From contig NZ_JAJNCX010000013.1 in NCBI RefSeq assembly GCF_021026315.1, positions 1-64,000 of the forward strand: DNA of 64,000 nucleotides, written 5' to 3'. Of this stretch, positions 7,919 to 17,073 are shown one piece after another; the stretch's first letter is position 1, and each line of letters begins with the position of its first letter. Source of the DNA: Rhizobium sp. C4. Lineage in GTDB: Bacteria > Pseudomonadota > Alphaproteobacteria > Rhizobiales > Rhizobiaceae. The notes below the pieces were generated by a model. That model had not been told where the DNA came from. It was given only the letters and a program-made list of their open reading frames with translations, and ran no database searches. A program made the translations under genes and the position numbers.

Positions 7919-8374
7919 TCAGGCGGGGCTCAGCACCGTCGAATCATCGCCGCCACCGCTGGCGGCGAAGCTGCCGAGCAGCCAGAGTGACACTTCCGCA
8001 GCCTGACGCTCGGTTGCGAACACGAATTGACCGCTATCCGAGACGGAATTCTTGAAATCGAGCCGGACGGCGTTCTCGCTGTCGCCCGGCAGAACCGTCA
8101 CTGTGCCTGGATGCAGCAGCCGGCACGCCATGGTCCGCCCGCGATAATGCACGCAGCCAACCTTGTTGTCGAAAAGCCTAAGGAAAACCGTCTGCCGGTC
8201 CGCCGTCGCCACCACATCGCGAACGGCCTCCTTGGGAAAGGCGCGGCCGAACTCGATCAGCGCCGGTCCCGCATCATCTTCCTCATCCCGATGACGCGCA
8301 GCAAGCTGCATCGAGTAGATCGAGAACATGGTGATCAGGAAGATCGCCAGCAGCCAGACATAGATGGCGGGCAC
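7919..8374 (-). CDS. hypothetical protein with one N-terminal membrane helix
   Basis: A 151-aa protein starting at GTG 8374, with GGAG 8 bases ahead. Residues 4-22 (IYVWLLAIFLITMFSIYSM) form one membrane segment; the remainder is soluble. It contains RTMACRLLHPGTVTVLPGD, and the C-terminal part carries a predicted short domain ending in acidic/Ser residues. It is the last gene of the leftward yajC-secDF group, 78 bp after the phytoene-synthase-like gene. I do not recognise a family. Confidence 0.7.
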   Translation of the reverse strand: MPAIYVWLLAIFLITMFSIYSMQLAARHRDEEDDAGPALIEFGRAFPKEAVRDVVATADRQTVFLRLFDNKVGCVHYRGRTMACRLLHPGTVTVLPGDSENAVRLDFKNSVSDSGQFVFATERQAAEVSLWLLGSFAASGGGDDSTVLSPA

Positions 8375-8452
8375 GGGTCATCTCCGCAGTTTAAACGAGA
8401 GAACAAGCTTTCTCTTTAGAAGCCGGAGCTTGTCCGAATTTTGCCGAGGCGG

Positions 8453-9325
8453 TCAAAGGCTGCGCGTCCGGGAGGCCCGCCAGAGCCGCCACTGCGTACC
8501 CAGCGGACCGGCAGCGATATTCGCCGAGAAGACGCCCGACTTCACCTTCAGCGCCCGGGCCAGCACGCCGCGCGTCAGCGCAACCGGCAGGAATGGCGAG
8601 AAAGCCTCGCTCGCCGTCGGCAGATGCGCACGCGCCTTGTCGAGATGTTCCAGGCCGAAACTTGCGAAGATCTCGATGGCAGGATCGAGCTTGGCCCTGT
8701 CCGTTCGGGCCAGAAAGGCGTCCCGGTCGAGCCCTGCGGCTGCCAGCATGTCGAGCGGCAGATAGACCTGACCGCGCGCCGCATGACGTGGCATCAGGAG
8801 AAGCGCGCCGGCTACCGCCTGCGCCACGCCGGCATGGCCGGCAGCCTCGGCATGGGCCTGCGCAGACGCGGGCGCGGCAATCATCAGCCCGAGCTGGATC
8901 AGCGCGGAGGCGGTTTCTCCGGCATAGCCTTCGAAATCATGTCTGGCGGGCATCGGATCGTCATAGAGATCGAAGACACGCGCCTCGCACATGCTGGAGA
9001 GGACATTGCGCGGCAGCTTGTGGCGCCTGATGACATCGAACAATGCGGCGGCGAGCGGCCCCGCATCCTCGCCGTTCGCCGATTTCTCGAAGAGATCGCG
9101 CCACCATTGCAGGCGGATTTCGCCCGGCAGCAGCTCGCGCACCAGATCGCGCACCCGCGCGATTTCCGCATTGAAAAGATAGAGCGCCGCCATGTCGCGC
9201 TGCACCGGTTCCGACATCAGCAGACAGGCAAGATAGCGGTCGCGATCGAGATCGCGCAGCGTCGACAGACAATAGGCGAAGGCGTCGTCCAGTGCAGGCT
9301 TGCCGGCGGGATCGGACATGGTCAT
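8453..9325 (-). CDS. squalene/phytoene synthase family protein, NDUFAF6-like
   Basis: A 290-aa all-helical trans-isoprenyl diphosphate synthase-like protein. RYLACLLMSEPVQRDMAALY and IRLQWWRDLFE resemble the N-terminal half of squalene/phytoene synthases, but the usual DxxxD pair is replaced: the first region has no DELVD-type motif and the second has FEGYAGETASAL in the place of the Y..VAG..G segment. This matches the catalytically doubtful branch that includes mitochondrial complex I assembly factor NDUFAF6. Its neighbour (Mth938 domain) is the NDUFAF3 homologue, which supports that reading over carotenoid or hopanoid synthesis. The start at 9325 has GAGGAAA upstream. Confidence 0.8.
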   Translation of the reverse strand: MTMSDPAGKPALDDAFAYCLSTLRDLDRDRYLACLLMSEPVQRDMAALYLFNAEIARVRDLVRELLPGEIRLQWWRDLFEKSANGEDAGPLAAALFDVIRRHKLPRNVLSSMCEARVFDLYDDPMPARHDFEGYAGETASALIQLGLMIAAPASAQAHAEAAGHAGVAQAVAGALLLMPRHAARGQVYLPLDMLAAAGLDRDAFLARTDRAKLDPAIEIFASFGLEHLDKARAHLPTASEAFSPFLPVALTRGVLARALKVKSGVFSANIAAGPLGTQWRLWRASRTRSL

Positions 9326-9341
9326 GCGGTTTCCTCAGGCC

Positions 9342-9722
9342 TCAGACGGCGATGAAGGCCGCTGCGACCGGCCGATTCTCCGAGAGCATGATGTTATACG
9401 TGCGTACCGCAGCGCCGGTGCTCATCGGATCGGAATTCATGCCATGCGCGCGGAACAGCGTCTTGAGCTCGGCGGAAAGCGGCCTGATATCCCGGCCGGT
9501 TCCCACCAGCAGAAACTCGATCCGTTCCGCTTCCGCGATCACCTTGTCGAAATCCTCGGGCCTCAGCGGCGTCCCCTCCACTGCCGTCCAGGCATGAATG
9601 CCGGACGGCAGGCAGAGGATGGAACCGCGATGCGACATGTCGGCAAAGCGGAAGCCGCCATTGCCATAGACGTCCATCTGCACCTGTTCGGGCAGAAAGC
9701 CGGGACCTTCGGTCCTGCTCAT
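9342..9722 (-). CDS. Mth938-like domain protein (DUF498), NDUFAF3-like
   Basis: A 126-aa protein with the DUF498/Mth938 fold, recognised by VYGNGGFRFADMSHRGSILC near residues 18-37, FLLVGTGRDIRPL near residue 71 and TGAAVRTYNIMLSENRPVAA at the C-terminus. The ATG overlaps the secDF stop as ATGA, so the two are translationally coupled. The human member NDUFAF3 is a complex I assembly factor, and bacterial relatives are known to sit beside secDF. It probably acts at the inner membrane on NADH dehydrogenase biogenesis; that is inference from homology and context. Confidence 0.88.
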   Translation of the reverse strand: MSRTEGPGFLPEQVQMDVYGNGGFRFADMSHRGSILCLPSGIHAWTAVEGTPLRPEDFDKVIAEAERIEFLLVGTGRDIRPLSAELKTLFRAHGMNSDPMSTGAAVRTYNIMLSENRPVAAAFIAV

Positions 9723-12274
9723 TTTGCGCCAGCCGGCTGCGCCGCCTGGTCCTCGTCATCCTTCGCATCCGCGCCGTTATCCGAACGCAGCTTGAAGAGG
9801 ATGAGAACCGGGGCCGCGATGTAGATCGACGAATAGGTACCGACGATCACGCCGAACAGCATGGCGATGGTGAACGACCGGATCACTTCGCCACCGAAGA
9901 GAACGAGCGCCAGGATCGCGAGCGACGTCGTGATCGAGGTCATGATCGTGCGCGACATCGTCTGGTTCGTCGACGTATCGATGATCAGCGACATCGGCAT
10001 TTTCTTGTATCGTCGCATCGTCTCTCGGACACGGTCGTAGATGACCACCGTGTCGTTCAACGAGTAGCCGACAATCGTCAGCACCGCCGCGATACTTGAG
10101 ACGTTGAACTCGGTTCCGGTGACGACGAACATGCCTATGGTCAGCAGAACGTCGTGCACGGTCGCGATGATCGCTCCCACCGCGAACTGCCACTCGAACC
10201 GGAGCCAGACATAGATCAGGATGCCGATGAGCGCGACCGTCACACCGATCGTGCCGGTCTTGGCGAGTTCACCCGAAACCGTCGGTCCGACGACCTCGAC
10301 GCGCGAGAAGGTGTAATCCTTCTGCAATTCGCCGCGGACCAGCGAATCCACCGACTGTTCGGCATTCTCGCCACGGTTCTGCGCCTGAACGCGGATCAGC
10401 GCTTCCGACGGCGGGCCGAAACCCTGAACCTGGACTTCACCGAGGTTCAGGCCGGAAAGCCGTTCTCGGAGGCCCTCCAGATTGGCTTCCCCCTGGATCG
10501 CCTTCACCTGGAAGATCGAGCCGCCGGTAAAGTCGATGCCGAGATTCATGCCGAGCGTCATGAAGCCGACGACGGAGGCGACCGACAGCATGGCGGACAG
10601 GCCGAAGTTGAAGTTGCGCAGCCGCATGAAGCGGATGTTCGAGCCGTCGAAGAAACCGGTGCGAACACCCTTCGGAACGGCCTTCGGACGCGTACGACGC
10701 ACCCAGATGGCAACCAGCCAACGGGTCAGCGTGTAGGCCGTGAAGACCGTCGTCACGATACCGATCATAAGCGTGATGGCAAAGCCGCGGATCGGGCCGG
10801 AGCCGAGGAAGAAGAGCACGGCGGCGGCGATGAAGTGCGTGACGTTCGCGTCGACGATCGTCGCGAAGGCACGCGTGAACCCGCTTTCCACCGCCGGCAA
10901 GAACGACTTGCCGTTCTTGAAGTCTTCGCGGATGCGCTCGTAGACAAGCACGTTGGCGTCCACCGCGACACCGATGGTCAGCACGATACCGGCAATACCC
11001 GGCAGTGTCAGCGTCGCCCCCATCATTGTCAGGATCGCGAGGATCATGATGACGTTCAGGGTCACGGCGATGTTGGCGATGAAGCCGAGCATGCCGTAGA
11101 AGACCATCATGAAGACGACGACGAGCACGGTGCCGATGAGACCGGCAATGACGCCGCTCTTGATCGAGTCGGCACCCAGGCCCGGACCGACGGTGCGTTC
11201 TTCAACCACGGTCAGCGTCGCAGGCAGCGCACCGGCGCGCAGCAGGACGGCAAGGTCGTTGGCCGTCTGAACCGAGAAGCTGCCGGAGATCTGGCCCGAA
11301 CCACCAAGGATCGGCTCGCGGATGACCGGAGCGGACAGAACCTCGTTGTCGAGCACGATGGCGAAGGGCTTGCCGACATTCTCGCTGGTCGCCTGCGCAA
11401 AGCGCGTCGCGCCCTTGGAATCGAAGCGGAAGGTGACGACCGGCTCGTTGGTCTGCGAGTTGAAGCTCGCCTGCGCGTCGACCAGGTCTTCACCCGAAAC
11501 CAGCGCGCGCTTCTCGACGAGATAAGGAACCGGCGGATCGTCCTTGGAATAGAGCACTTCCGACGTGGCGGGCGCGCGGCCGTTCAGCGCGTCCTGCGCC
11601 GACATCGACTGGTCCACCATGTGGAAGGAAAGTTTTGCCGTCTGGTTCAGGATGTTCTTCAGGCGCTGCGGGTCCTGCAGGCCCGGAACCTGAACGATGA
11701 TGCGGTCGGCACCCTCGCGCTGGATGGTCGGCTCGGTCGTGCCGAGTTCGTCCACGCGGCGGCGGATGACTTCGGTCGACTGCGTGACGGCCGAGGCCAT
11801 GCGGTATTCGATACCCTGGTCGGTAATGGCAAGCTTCAGCAGGCCGTCGCCGCCATCCGTCAGCGTCGCTTCGACGACGGAACCACCCGTGATCGTGCCG
11901 GCGGAAATCGGCTGCGTCAGACTGGCCAGCGCCGTCTTGGCCGCATCGACCTGGCTGGCGTCACGAATGCGGACCTGGACGACCTGCCCTGTACCGGAAA
12001 GGCCCGTATAGCCGATATTGGCTTCACGCAGCTTGGTGCGAACGTCGTCCACGGTCGACTGCAGCCGTTCCTTGACGATGTCGTTGCGGTCCACCTGCAG
12101 CATGACGTGCGAGCCGCCCTGCAGGTCAAGGCCCAGCGTGATCTTGTGCCTGGGGAACCAGGACGGAAGCTCCGAGAGCGCCTTGTCACTGATCGCGTTG
12201 GGCAGCGCAATGATGACGCTGACCGCGATGACAAGCCAGATGAAGATGGACTTCCAACGGGAATAATAGAGCAT
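9719..12274 (-). CDS. secDF: protein translocase subunit SecDF (fused)
   Basis: An 851-aa fusion of SecD and SecF, inner-membrane RND-type subunits that use proton flow to help SecYEG export. N-terminal TM helix (IFIWLVIAVSVIIALP), then ITLGLDLQGGSHVMLQVD (SecD D1), the periplasmic P1 domain, and VLTIGVAVDANVLVYERIRE (SecD D4-like). The SecF half begins near residue 545 with GMNLGIDFTGGSIFQVKA and continues with LTIVGYSLNDTVVIYDRVRE. Fused SecDF is common in Rhizobiales. Preceded by yajC with a stem-loop between, and coupled to the Mth938 gene by a 4-bp overlap. Confidence 0.97.
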   Translation of the reverse strand: MLYYSRWKSIFIWLVIAVSVIIALPNAISDKALSELPSWFPRHKITLGLDLQGGSHVMLQVDRNDIVKERLQSTVDDVRTKLREANIGYTGLSGTGQVVQVRIRDASQVDAAKTALASLTQPISAGTITGGSVVEATLTDGGDGLLKLAITDQGIEYRMASAVTQSTEVIRRRVDELGTTEPTIQREGADRIIVQVPGLQDPQRLKNILNQTAKLSFHMVDQSMSAQDALNGRAPATSEVLYSKDDPPVPYLVEKRALVSGEDLVDAQASFNSQTNEPVVTFRFDSKGATRFAQATSENVGKPFAIVLDNEVLSAPVIREPILGGSGQISGSFSVQTANDLAVLLRAGALPATLTVVEERTVGPGLGADSIKSGVIAGLIGTVLVVVFMMVFYGMLGFIANIAVTLNVIMILAILTMMGATLTLPGIAGIVLTIGVAVDANVLVYERIREDFKNGKSFLPAVESGFTRAFATIVDANVTHFIAAAVLFFLGSGPIRGFAITLMIGIVTTVFTAYTLTRWLVAIWVRRTRPKAVPKGVRTGFFDGSNIRFMRLRNFNFGLSAMLSVASVVGFMTLGMNLGIDFTGGSIFQVKAIQGEANLEGLRERLSGLNLGEVQVQGFGPPSEALIRVQAQNRGENAEQSVDSLVRGELQKDYTFSRVEVVGPTVSGELAKTGTIGVTVALIGILIYVWLRFEWQFAVGAIIATVHDVLLTIGMFVVTGTEFNVSSIAAVLTIVGYSLNDTVVIYDRVRETMRRYKKMPMSLIIDTSTNQTMSRTIMTSITTSLAILALVLFGGEVIRSFTIAMLFGVIVGTYSSIYIAAPVLILFKLRSDNGADAKDDEDQAAQPAGAK

Positions 12275-12301
12275 GGGACTCTCGGGCTTTCATAAGAAGA
12301 A

Positions 12302-12328
12302 GCCCGCCCGGTTTGAGCCGGGCGGGCG
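12302..12328 (-). promoter_or_regulatory. stem-loop between yajC and secDF
   Basis: Near-perfect inverted repeat GCCCGCCCGG with CCGGGCGGGC around a 7-base loop, placed 5 bases past the yajC stop. On the minus strand it is followed by CTTCTTCTTA rather than a clean T-run, so it is more likely a partial terminator or mRNA-stability hairpin that lowers secDF relative to yajC than a full stop. Confidence 0.55.
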
Positions 12329-12333
12329 CAATG

Positions 12334-12681
12334 TCACTGCTTGGCGACGGGCTCGCCCTTGACGCGAACCTCGGTGATCAGCGAACGGACGACGCGGATC
12401 TTCACGCCGTCTGCAATCTCGACCTCGACTTCCTTCTCGTCCTCGAACACCTTCGTCACCTTACCGAGGATGCCGCCGCCGGTCACGACCTGGTCGCCGC
12501 GGCGCACATTGTTCAACATCTCCTCGCGGCGCTTCAACTGCGTGCGCTGCGGGCGGATGATGAGGAAATACATGACAACGAAGATCAGGAGGAAGGGCGC
12601 AACCGAGAGCAGGATCTCGACCGGACCGCCGCCTGCGGCAGGCGTTCCCGCGCTCTGGGCGAATGCGTCTGTGATGAACAT
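12334..12681 (-). CDS. yajC: preprotein translocase subunit YajC
   Basis: A 115-aa inner-membrane protein with one TM helix (residues ~24-43, ILLSVAPFLLIFVVMYFLII) followed at once by the family signature RPQRTQLKRREEML and GDQVVTGGGILGKV. It associates with SecDF and YidC. The ATG at 12681 has AAGGAG 5 bases upstream; a longer frame to 12756 lacks homology. First gene of the leftward yajC-secDF-Mth938-phytoene-synthase-like-membrane protein cluster. Confidence 0.96.
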   Translation of the reverse strand: MFITDAFAQSAGTPAAGGGPVEILLSVAPFLLIFVVMYFLIIRPQRTQLKRREEMLNNVRRGDQVVTGGGILGKVTKVFEDEKEVEVEIADGVKIRVVRSLITEVRVKGEPVAKQ

Positions 12682-12873
12682 GAAAACTCCTTGCAATTCA
12701 TGTGGAGCACAAGCCTGCGCCCCTGGTCTTAAGCCGCCGGAATATAGTGTTCGCACTCACGAATGCAACAAATAGCTACTTCATGCGAACGTTTTCCGGA
12801 CATATCGACCTTTCGGCCGGGTTTGCCTCATGTTACGCCCGGAAAAATTCGAAATGACATTGGAGGAAACGGC

Positions 12874-13740
12874 ATGTCGGACACAACGACGCACGAACTT
12901 CTCATCGAGATCAGGCAATTGCGCGAGGCGCTGGAAAGAATCGCAGGCCCGAAACCCGCAGAAAACGATTGGTCATCCGCCGATTGCTTCGTCTGGTCGC
13001 CGGCGCGAAGCTTCCTGCAGCCGGTCGCCCGCCCGAACCGGGTGAAGCTGGAGCTGATCCACGGCGTCGATCATGTCCGCGACATCCTGTTCGAAAACAC
13101 AAAGCGCTTCGCCGAAGGTCTGTCCGCCAACAACGTGCTCCTCTGGGGCGCGCGCGGCATGGGCAAGTCCTCGCTGGTCAAGGCCGTGCATGCGCGGCTC
13201 TGCGAAGATCCGGCGCTTGCCCTCAAGCTGGTGGAAATCCACCGCGAGGACATCAACAGCCTGCCCGCACTCATGGAGATCCTGCGCGCCGCGCCTGCCC
13301 GCGTCATCCTTTATTGCGACGACCTCTCCTTCGACCATGACGACACGTCCTACAAGTCGCTCAAGGCGGCGCTTGACGGCGGCATCGAAGGCCGTCCGGA
13401 CAATGTCATCTTCTACGCCACCTCCAACCGGCGTCATCTGCTTCCGCGCAACATGATCGAGAACGAGCAGTCGACGGCGATCAATCCGTCGGAAGCGGTG
13501 GAAGAAAAGGTCTCGCTCTCGGACCGCTTCGGCCTGTGGCTCGGCTTCCATCAGTGCAGTCAGGACGTCTATCTCGGCATGATTGACGGCTATGCCGACC
13601 ATTTCAGCCTCGAAGGCGACCGCGAGGACTTGCATCGCCGGGCGCTCGAATGGGCGACCACGCGCGGCGCGCGCTCCGGCCGTGTCGCCTGGCAGTTCGT
13701 TCAGGACGAAGCCGGACGGCAGGGCAAGGCTTTGGGTTAA
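12874..13740 (+). CDS. DUF815-type ATP-binding protein
   Basis: A 288-aa P-loop ATPase of the DUF815 family (COG2607). Walker A is LLWGARGMGKSSLVKA near residue 92 and Walker B is ARVILYCDDLSF near residue 150, followed by the family-typical KAALDGGIEGRPDNVIFYAT and SNRRHLLPR, which functions like sensor 1 of AAA+ proteins. SLSDRFGLWLGF is also conserved. Start at 12874 with GGAGGAAAC upstream; divergent from yajC. The physiological role of the family is not established. Confidence 0.9.
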   Translation: MSDTTTHELLIEIRQLREALERIAGPKPAENDWSSADCFVWSPARSFLQPVARPNRVKLELIHGVDHVRDILFENTKRFAEGLSANNVLLWGARGMGKSSLVKAVHARLCEDPALALKLVEIHREDINSLPALMEILRAAPARVILYCDDLSFDHDDTSYKSLKAALDGGIEGRPDNVIFYATSNRRHLLPRNMIENEQSTAINPSEAVEEKVSLSDRFGLWLGFHQCSQDVYLGMIDGYADHFSLEGDREDLHRRALEWATTRGARSGRVAWQFVQDEAGRQGKALG

Positions 13741-13757
13741 GCCACGGGTGCGGCATA

Positions 13758-13883
13758 CCCCTCACCCCGCCTCCGCTAGCGCTCGGCGGACCTCTCCCCA
13801 AGGGGCGAGGAGGCGTTGGACGCTGCGGCAATCTCCCTCTTCTCCCCCTGGTGAGAAGGTGGCCCGAAGGGTCGGATGAGGGG
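13758..13883. repeat. RIME-like Rhizobium intergenic mosaic element, copy 1
   Basis: Begins ACCCCTCACCCCGCCTCCGC and ends GGATGAGGGG, so the ends are inverted (CCCCTCA with TGAGGGG). Internal pieces include CGGCGGACCTCTCCCC and TTCTCCCC...GAGAAG. The same blocks, in the same order, occur at 18847-18974. Position after the DUF815 stop and before a convergent gene is typical for these non-coding palindromic elements. Confidence 0.85.
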
Positions 13884-13922
13884 TTATCAGGTTGCTTGCA
13901 ACCGGCCAATTTTACGTAGGAT

Positions 13923-14678
13923 TCACGGCAAACTATCGGTGACGGCGAGAATGGGGCCAAGCGGCTCGCTCTCGTCGCGGCGGCCCCATTCCGGCACCAT
14001 CATGCTGGAGATCGATCCGTCGAGAAACAGCGCGTTCCTGCAGTTCAGCACATCGCGATAGAACACCGCAAAATCATAGAAGCGCACCGGCCCCTTGGTG
14101 ACGACGAAGACCACCCTGCCCTTGTCATCGACGCCGACGCCGTTGCGCAGTTTCAGGCTGTCGCTTTGCGGCAGGAAGGCGGGGTGGATCTGCCCGTCGA
14201 TGACGAGCATGGGTCCGGATTGCGTGGCAAGCCGCGGCTGAATACCACTTGCGGCATAGGCTTCCGTCTCCAGGACGCCGGCCTTGCCGTCCTTGCCGAT
14301 ATAGAAGACGCCGTTCGGACGCAGGAAGAAATTGCCCCAGCCGCCGCCGCGCACCAGCGCGTGTTTCTCAACGCCCTCCTCCACATGCAATCCCACAGGA
14401 CCGAGGTCGTAGTGATACATGCCGGCATTCATGGCGAAGCGGATGACATGCTTGCCGGAAAACCAGATGTCGCGCCCGAGCGCCCGGAACCCGCCATAGG
14501 CCTTGCCGGTCGCATCGGCATTGAAAAGCCGGATATTGTCCTTGGCCGGATCGAAGGTGCAGACGGCGTAGTCGTTGCCGAGATAGCCGGTCCATTCGCA
14601 ATGGGCTGTCGCATGCGCAGTCAGAGGCGCGGCAGCAAAGAGACCTGCCGCAACCGAAAGCACCCGCCGCCAGCCCAA
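13923..14678 (-). CDS. phosphodiester glycosidase family protein (DUF2233), exported
   Basis: A 251-aa protein with an N-terminal signal peptide (RRVLSVAAGLFAAAPLTAHA). The remainder matches the NAGPA/DUF2233 fold: RFAMNAGMYH near residue 79, GWGNFFLRPNGVFYI, ATQSGPMLVIDGQIHPAF, NGVGVDDKGRVVFV, and a C-terminal ALFLDGSISSMMVPEWGRRD. The likely activity is removal of a sugar from a phosphodiester-linked glycan in the envelope. The start is TTG 14678, 5 bases after the kdsA stop; a GTG 5 codons later would drop the Arg pair of the signal peptide. Third gene of the VOC-kdsA unit. Confidence 0.82.
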   Translation of the reverse strand: MGWRRVLSVAAGLFAAAPLTAHATAHCEWTGYLGNDYAVCTFDPAKDNIRLFNADATGKAYGGFRALGRDIWFSGKHVIRFAMNAGMYHYDLGPVGLHVEEGVEKHALVRGGGWGNFFLRPNGVFYIGKDGKAGVLETEAYAASGIQPRLATQSGPMLVIDGQIHPAFLPQSDSLKLRNGVGVDDKGRVVFVVTKGPVRFYDFAVFYRDVLNCRNALFLDGSISSMMVPEWGRRDESEPLGPILAVTDSLP

Positions 14679-14683
14679 GGCCG

Positions 14684-15532
14684 TCAGCCCTTGGCGATGG
14701 CGTCGAAAGCCAGCAGCTTTTCGAGCAGCCGCGGCATGTCCTTCAGATGCACCATGTTAGGCCCATCGGACGGTGCGTGGTCCGGGTCCTCATGCGTCTC
14801 GATGAAGAGACCGGCGACACCAACGGCCACCGCGGCACGCGCCAGCGTCTCGACGAATTCGCGCTGGCCGCCCGTCGATCCACCCTGGCCGCCCGGCTGC
14901 TGCACCGAATGCGTGGCATCGAAGACGACCGGCGCGCCCATGGCCGCCATGATCGGCAGCGAGCGCATGTCGGAGACGAGTGTGTTGTAGCCGAAGGAGG
15001 CCCCGCGCTCGCAGAGCAGCACGTTCGGATTGCCGCTGGCGTTGAGCTTATGGAGCACATTCTTCATGTCCCAGGGCGCGAGGAACTGGCCCTTCTTCAC
15101 ATTGATCGCCTTGCCGGTCTTGGCGGCGGCGACCAGAAGATCGGTCTGGCGGCAGAGGAAGGCCGGGATCTGCAACACATCGACCGTCTCAGCGACAATG
15201 GCGCATTGCTCTTCCGTGTGGATGTCGGTGATGACCGGGAAGCCGAAATCCTTCTTGAGGTCGGCGAAGACTTCCATCGCCTTTTCAAGCCCGATGCCGC
15301 GCCCGGCGGACAGCGACGTGCGGTTCGCCTTGTCGAAGGACGACTTGTAGACGAGGCCGATGTTGAGCTTGGCGCAGATGTCCTTCAGCGCGCCGGCGAT
15401 CTGATAGGCATGATCGCGGCTCTCCATCTGGCAGGGGCCGGCGATCAGCGAGAAGCGGCCGGTATTGGAGAATGTCACCGCGCCGGCACCGGAACCGATC
15501 GTCACGCTCGCATTGGTTTTGACCTCAGTCAT
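14684..15532 (-). CDS. kdsA: 3-deoxy-8-phosphooctulonate synthase (KDO-8-phosphate synthase)
   Basis: A 282-aa aldolase-type enzyme condensing PEP with arabinose-5-phosphate to KDO-8-P for lipopolysaccharide. [15 protein letters not shown] (PEP site), [32 protein letters not shown], and [15 protein letters not shown] followed by [14 protein letters not shown] are the family signatures. Start ATG 15532 overlaps the stop of the VOC gene (ATGA), indicating coupling. In many rhizobia kdsA sits near pyrG and eno; here no such genes are in the window. Confidence 0.97.
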   Translation of the reverse strand: MTEVKTNASVTIGSGAGAVTFSNTGRFSLIAGPCQMESRDHAYQIAGALKDICAKLNIGLVYKSSFDKANRTSLSAGRGIGLEKAMEVFADLKKDFGFPVITDIHTEEQCAIVAETVDVLQIPAFLCRQTDLLVAAAKTGKAINVKKGQFLAPWDMKNVLHKLNASGNPNVLLCERGASFGYNTLVSDMRSLPIMAAMGAPVVFDATHSVQQPGGQGGSTGGQREFVETLARAAVAVGVAGLFIETHEDPDHAPSDGPNMVHLKDMPRLLEKLLAFDAIAKG

Positions 15533-16413
15533 GCCTTTTCCTCAAATGTGTAGAGAACGCCCTGCCCGGACGCCTCGGGGACGATCAGCCTTGTGCCGAT
15601 CGTCTCGTGAACCACGCCATTGCGGCGCAAAAGTGTTGCCGTCGCAGCAAGCGAGGCCACATGGAACGAAACCGCCCGACCTCTTAAGCCGCGCGCATGA
15701 CCGCAATATTTCCGGCCGAAGCGGGTTTCGAATTCCGCATGCGTCACCACCGAGAGACTTGCGCCGCCTGCCCACATCTGAAGGCTCTCTCCGGCCTGCT
15801 CCGGACGTCCGCCACGAGAGGCGGCTTCCAGGAAATCGGCAAAATCCTGCGGATGCGGCTCGCAGAGCGTGATGCCGGCAAGTCCCGTCACCCCGTTTTC
15901 ATGCGCGACAAGCGCGGCACGATCGGCGGCCAAAGTATTGATGCGCTGGCAAGTAAAGGCAAAGAAATCCGGCGACCTCAGATCGGCCGCAAACGCGAGC
16001 CGGAACGAGGCGACGCTTTCCGCCCCATCCGGCGTGCGGAAAGGCCGCGAAAAATCAAGCATGCGCCCGGCCGAAAAGCCCGCCTGCCGGTAGGCTTCGT
16101 CATCGGCCAGGGCATCGTCGGTCTGAAACACCACGGCTTCCAGGCCTTCCTGTCCATGCCGGAACCGGAAGGCGCGATCTCGGGCCGTGAAGACATTGCC
16201 GGCCTCTGCAGATGCCAGGCTGTCCTCATCCGAGCCGATAGCCAGAGGCTCAAGATAGGTCCCGTCCTTCAGGAAAATACAAGCATTTTCAGTACCAAAG
16301 GGATGGCGGGCGTCGGGAGCGACGGTGAAGCCGAGCGAACCGAGCCGGGCGCGCGCGGTCGCCAGATCCGTCACGGCCAAGACAAGATGATCGATCGCCC
16401 TCGAACCGGACAT
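15529..16413 (-). CDS. VOC/glyoxalase-like domain protein
   Basis: A 294-aa protein beginning [20 protein letters not shown], the usual N-terminal strand-helix of vicinal-oxygen-chelate proteins, with [20 protein letters not shown] (metal-ligand strand) and a second, diverged module in the C-terminal half ([19 protein letters not shown]). Resembles the glyoxalase-like domain family of about 290 aa rather than true glyoxalase I. First gene of a three-gene leftward unit with kdsA; no biochemical reason for that link is evident. Substrate unknown. Confidence 0.82.
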   Translation of the reverse strand: MSGSRAIDHLVLAVTDLATARARLGSLGFTVAPDARHPFGTENACIFLKDGTYLEPLAIGSDEDSLASAEAGNVFTARDRAFRFRHGQEGLEAVVFQTDDALADDEAYRQAGFSAGRMLDFSRPFRTPDGAESVASFRLAFAADLRSPDFFAFTCQRINTLAADRAALVAHENGVTGLAGITLCEPHPQDFADFLEAASRGGRPEQAGESLQMWAGGASLSVVTHAEFETRFGRKYCGHARGLRGRAVSFHVASLAATATLLRRNGVVHETIGTRLIVPEASGQGVLYTFEEKA

Positions 16414-16637
16414 GGCGGAACCTCTCTTTCGTTGCGCTTCATGTGCAATGTTCCCGCGCAGAATTCAAGACCGTAGTCCAGCCAAGATTTCTTTCGCCAC
16501 ACTCGTAAACAACGGCAATAGAAACGATTTAGGATTCTATAAACTTTTACCAAGTTGTTTTACGGCACATAATAGAAGATGCGCTAATCTGTACCCGTCA
16601 ATGAAACAGAGGGTCCTTGATAAACAGGACAATCGAC

Positions 16638-16922
16638 ATGGCACAGGTAATCACGGTGTCGCCCCCCACCGCTGCAGCTGTCAGTGACAGTTTCAAGCAG
16701 CCAGCGGTGCGGACAGCGGCTTTCAACCCGATGGCAGCCGCCATCGAGGACTGGCATGCCAAGGCCATCGCCGATGGAGACATCGCCGATCGGTCGCTTC
16801 TGCAATTGGTGCATCCGCCATCACTGGCTCTGACGTTCCTGACGGCAACCCATCACAAGGTGCCGCAGACAACGCCGCAGCATGCGACAGCCGCGTATCT
16901 CGACAACGGGCACGGCAAGTAA
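16638..16922 (+). CDS. hypothetical 94-aa protein
   Basis: Starts MAQVITVSPPTAAAVSDSF with AGGA 8 bases upstream; an in-frame TTG at 16617 is an alternative. Codon use is rhizobial with strong G/C preference in third positions, which favours real coding. No signal peptide, membrane helix or known motif is seen; the C-terminus is His/Gln/Thr rich. It is monocistronic, divergent from the VOC gene and followed by the glycine riboswitch leader. Confidence 0.6.
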   Translation: MAQVITVSPPTAAAVSDSFKQPAVRTAAFNPMAAAIEDWHAKAIADGDIADRSLLQLVHPPSLALTFLTATHHKVPQTTPQHATAAYLDNGHGK

Positions 16923-17073
16923 CGACCGGCGTTTGCATTCAGCCGTTTGGGTCCAGCGTGGCAGCGATGCCGCGCTCGCTGGTTTTTGCGTGCCATCTCG
17001 TTGCGACATTTTTTTGTGTCACAACGTCATTTCCCTCTTGTCAAATGCCATGCCGACCAAATAATTGGCGCAC

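Noticed and set aside
8453-9325. Carotenoid or hopanoid biosynthesis assignment for the phytoene-synthase-like gene
   Set aside because: No crt or hpn genes are nearby, the Asp-rich motif is not visible, and the neighbour is an NDUFAF3-type gene.
10154-12295. Plus-strand open frame of 713 codons opposite secDF
   Set aside because: Arg/Asp/His-rich shadow of secDF with no recognisable domain or ribosome binding site.
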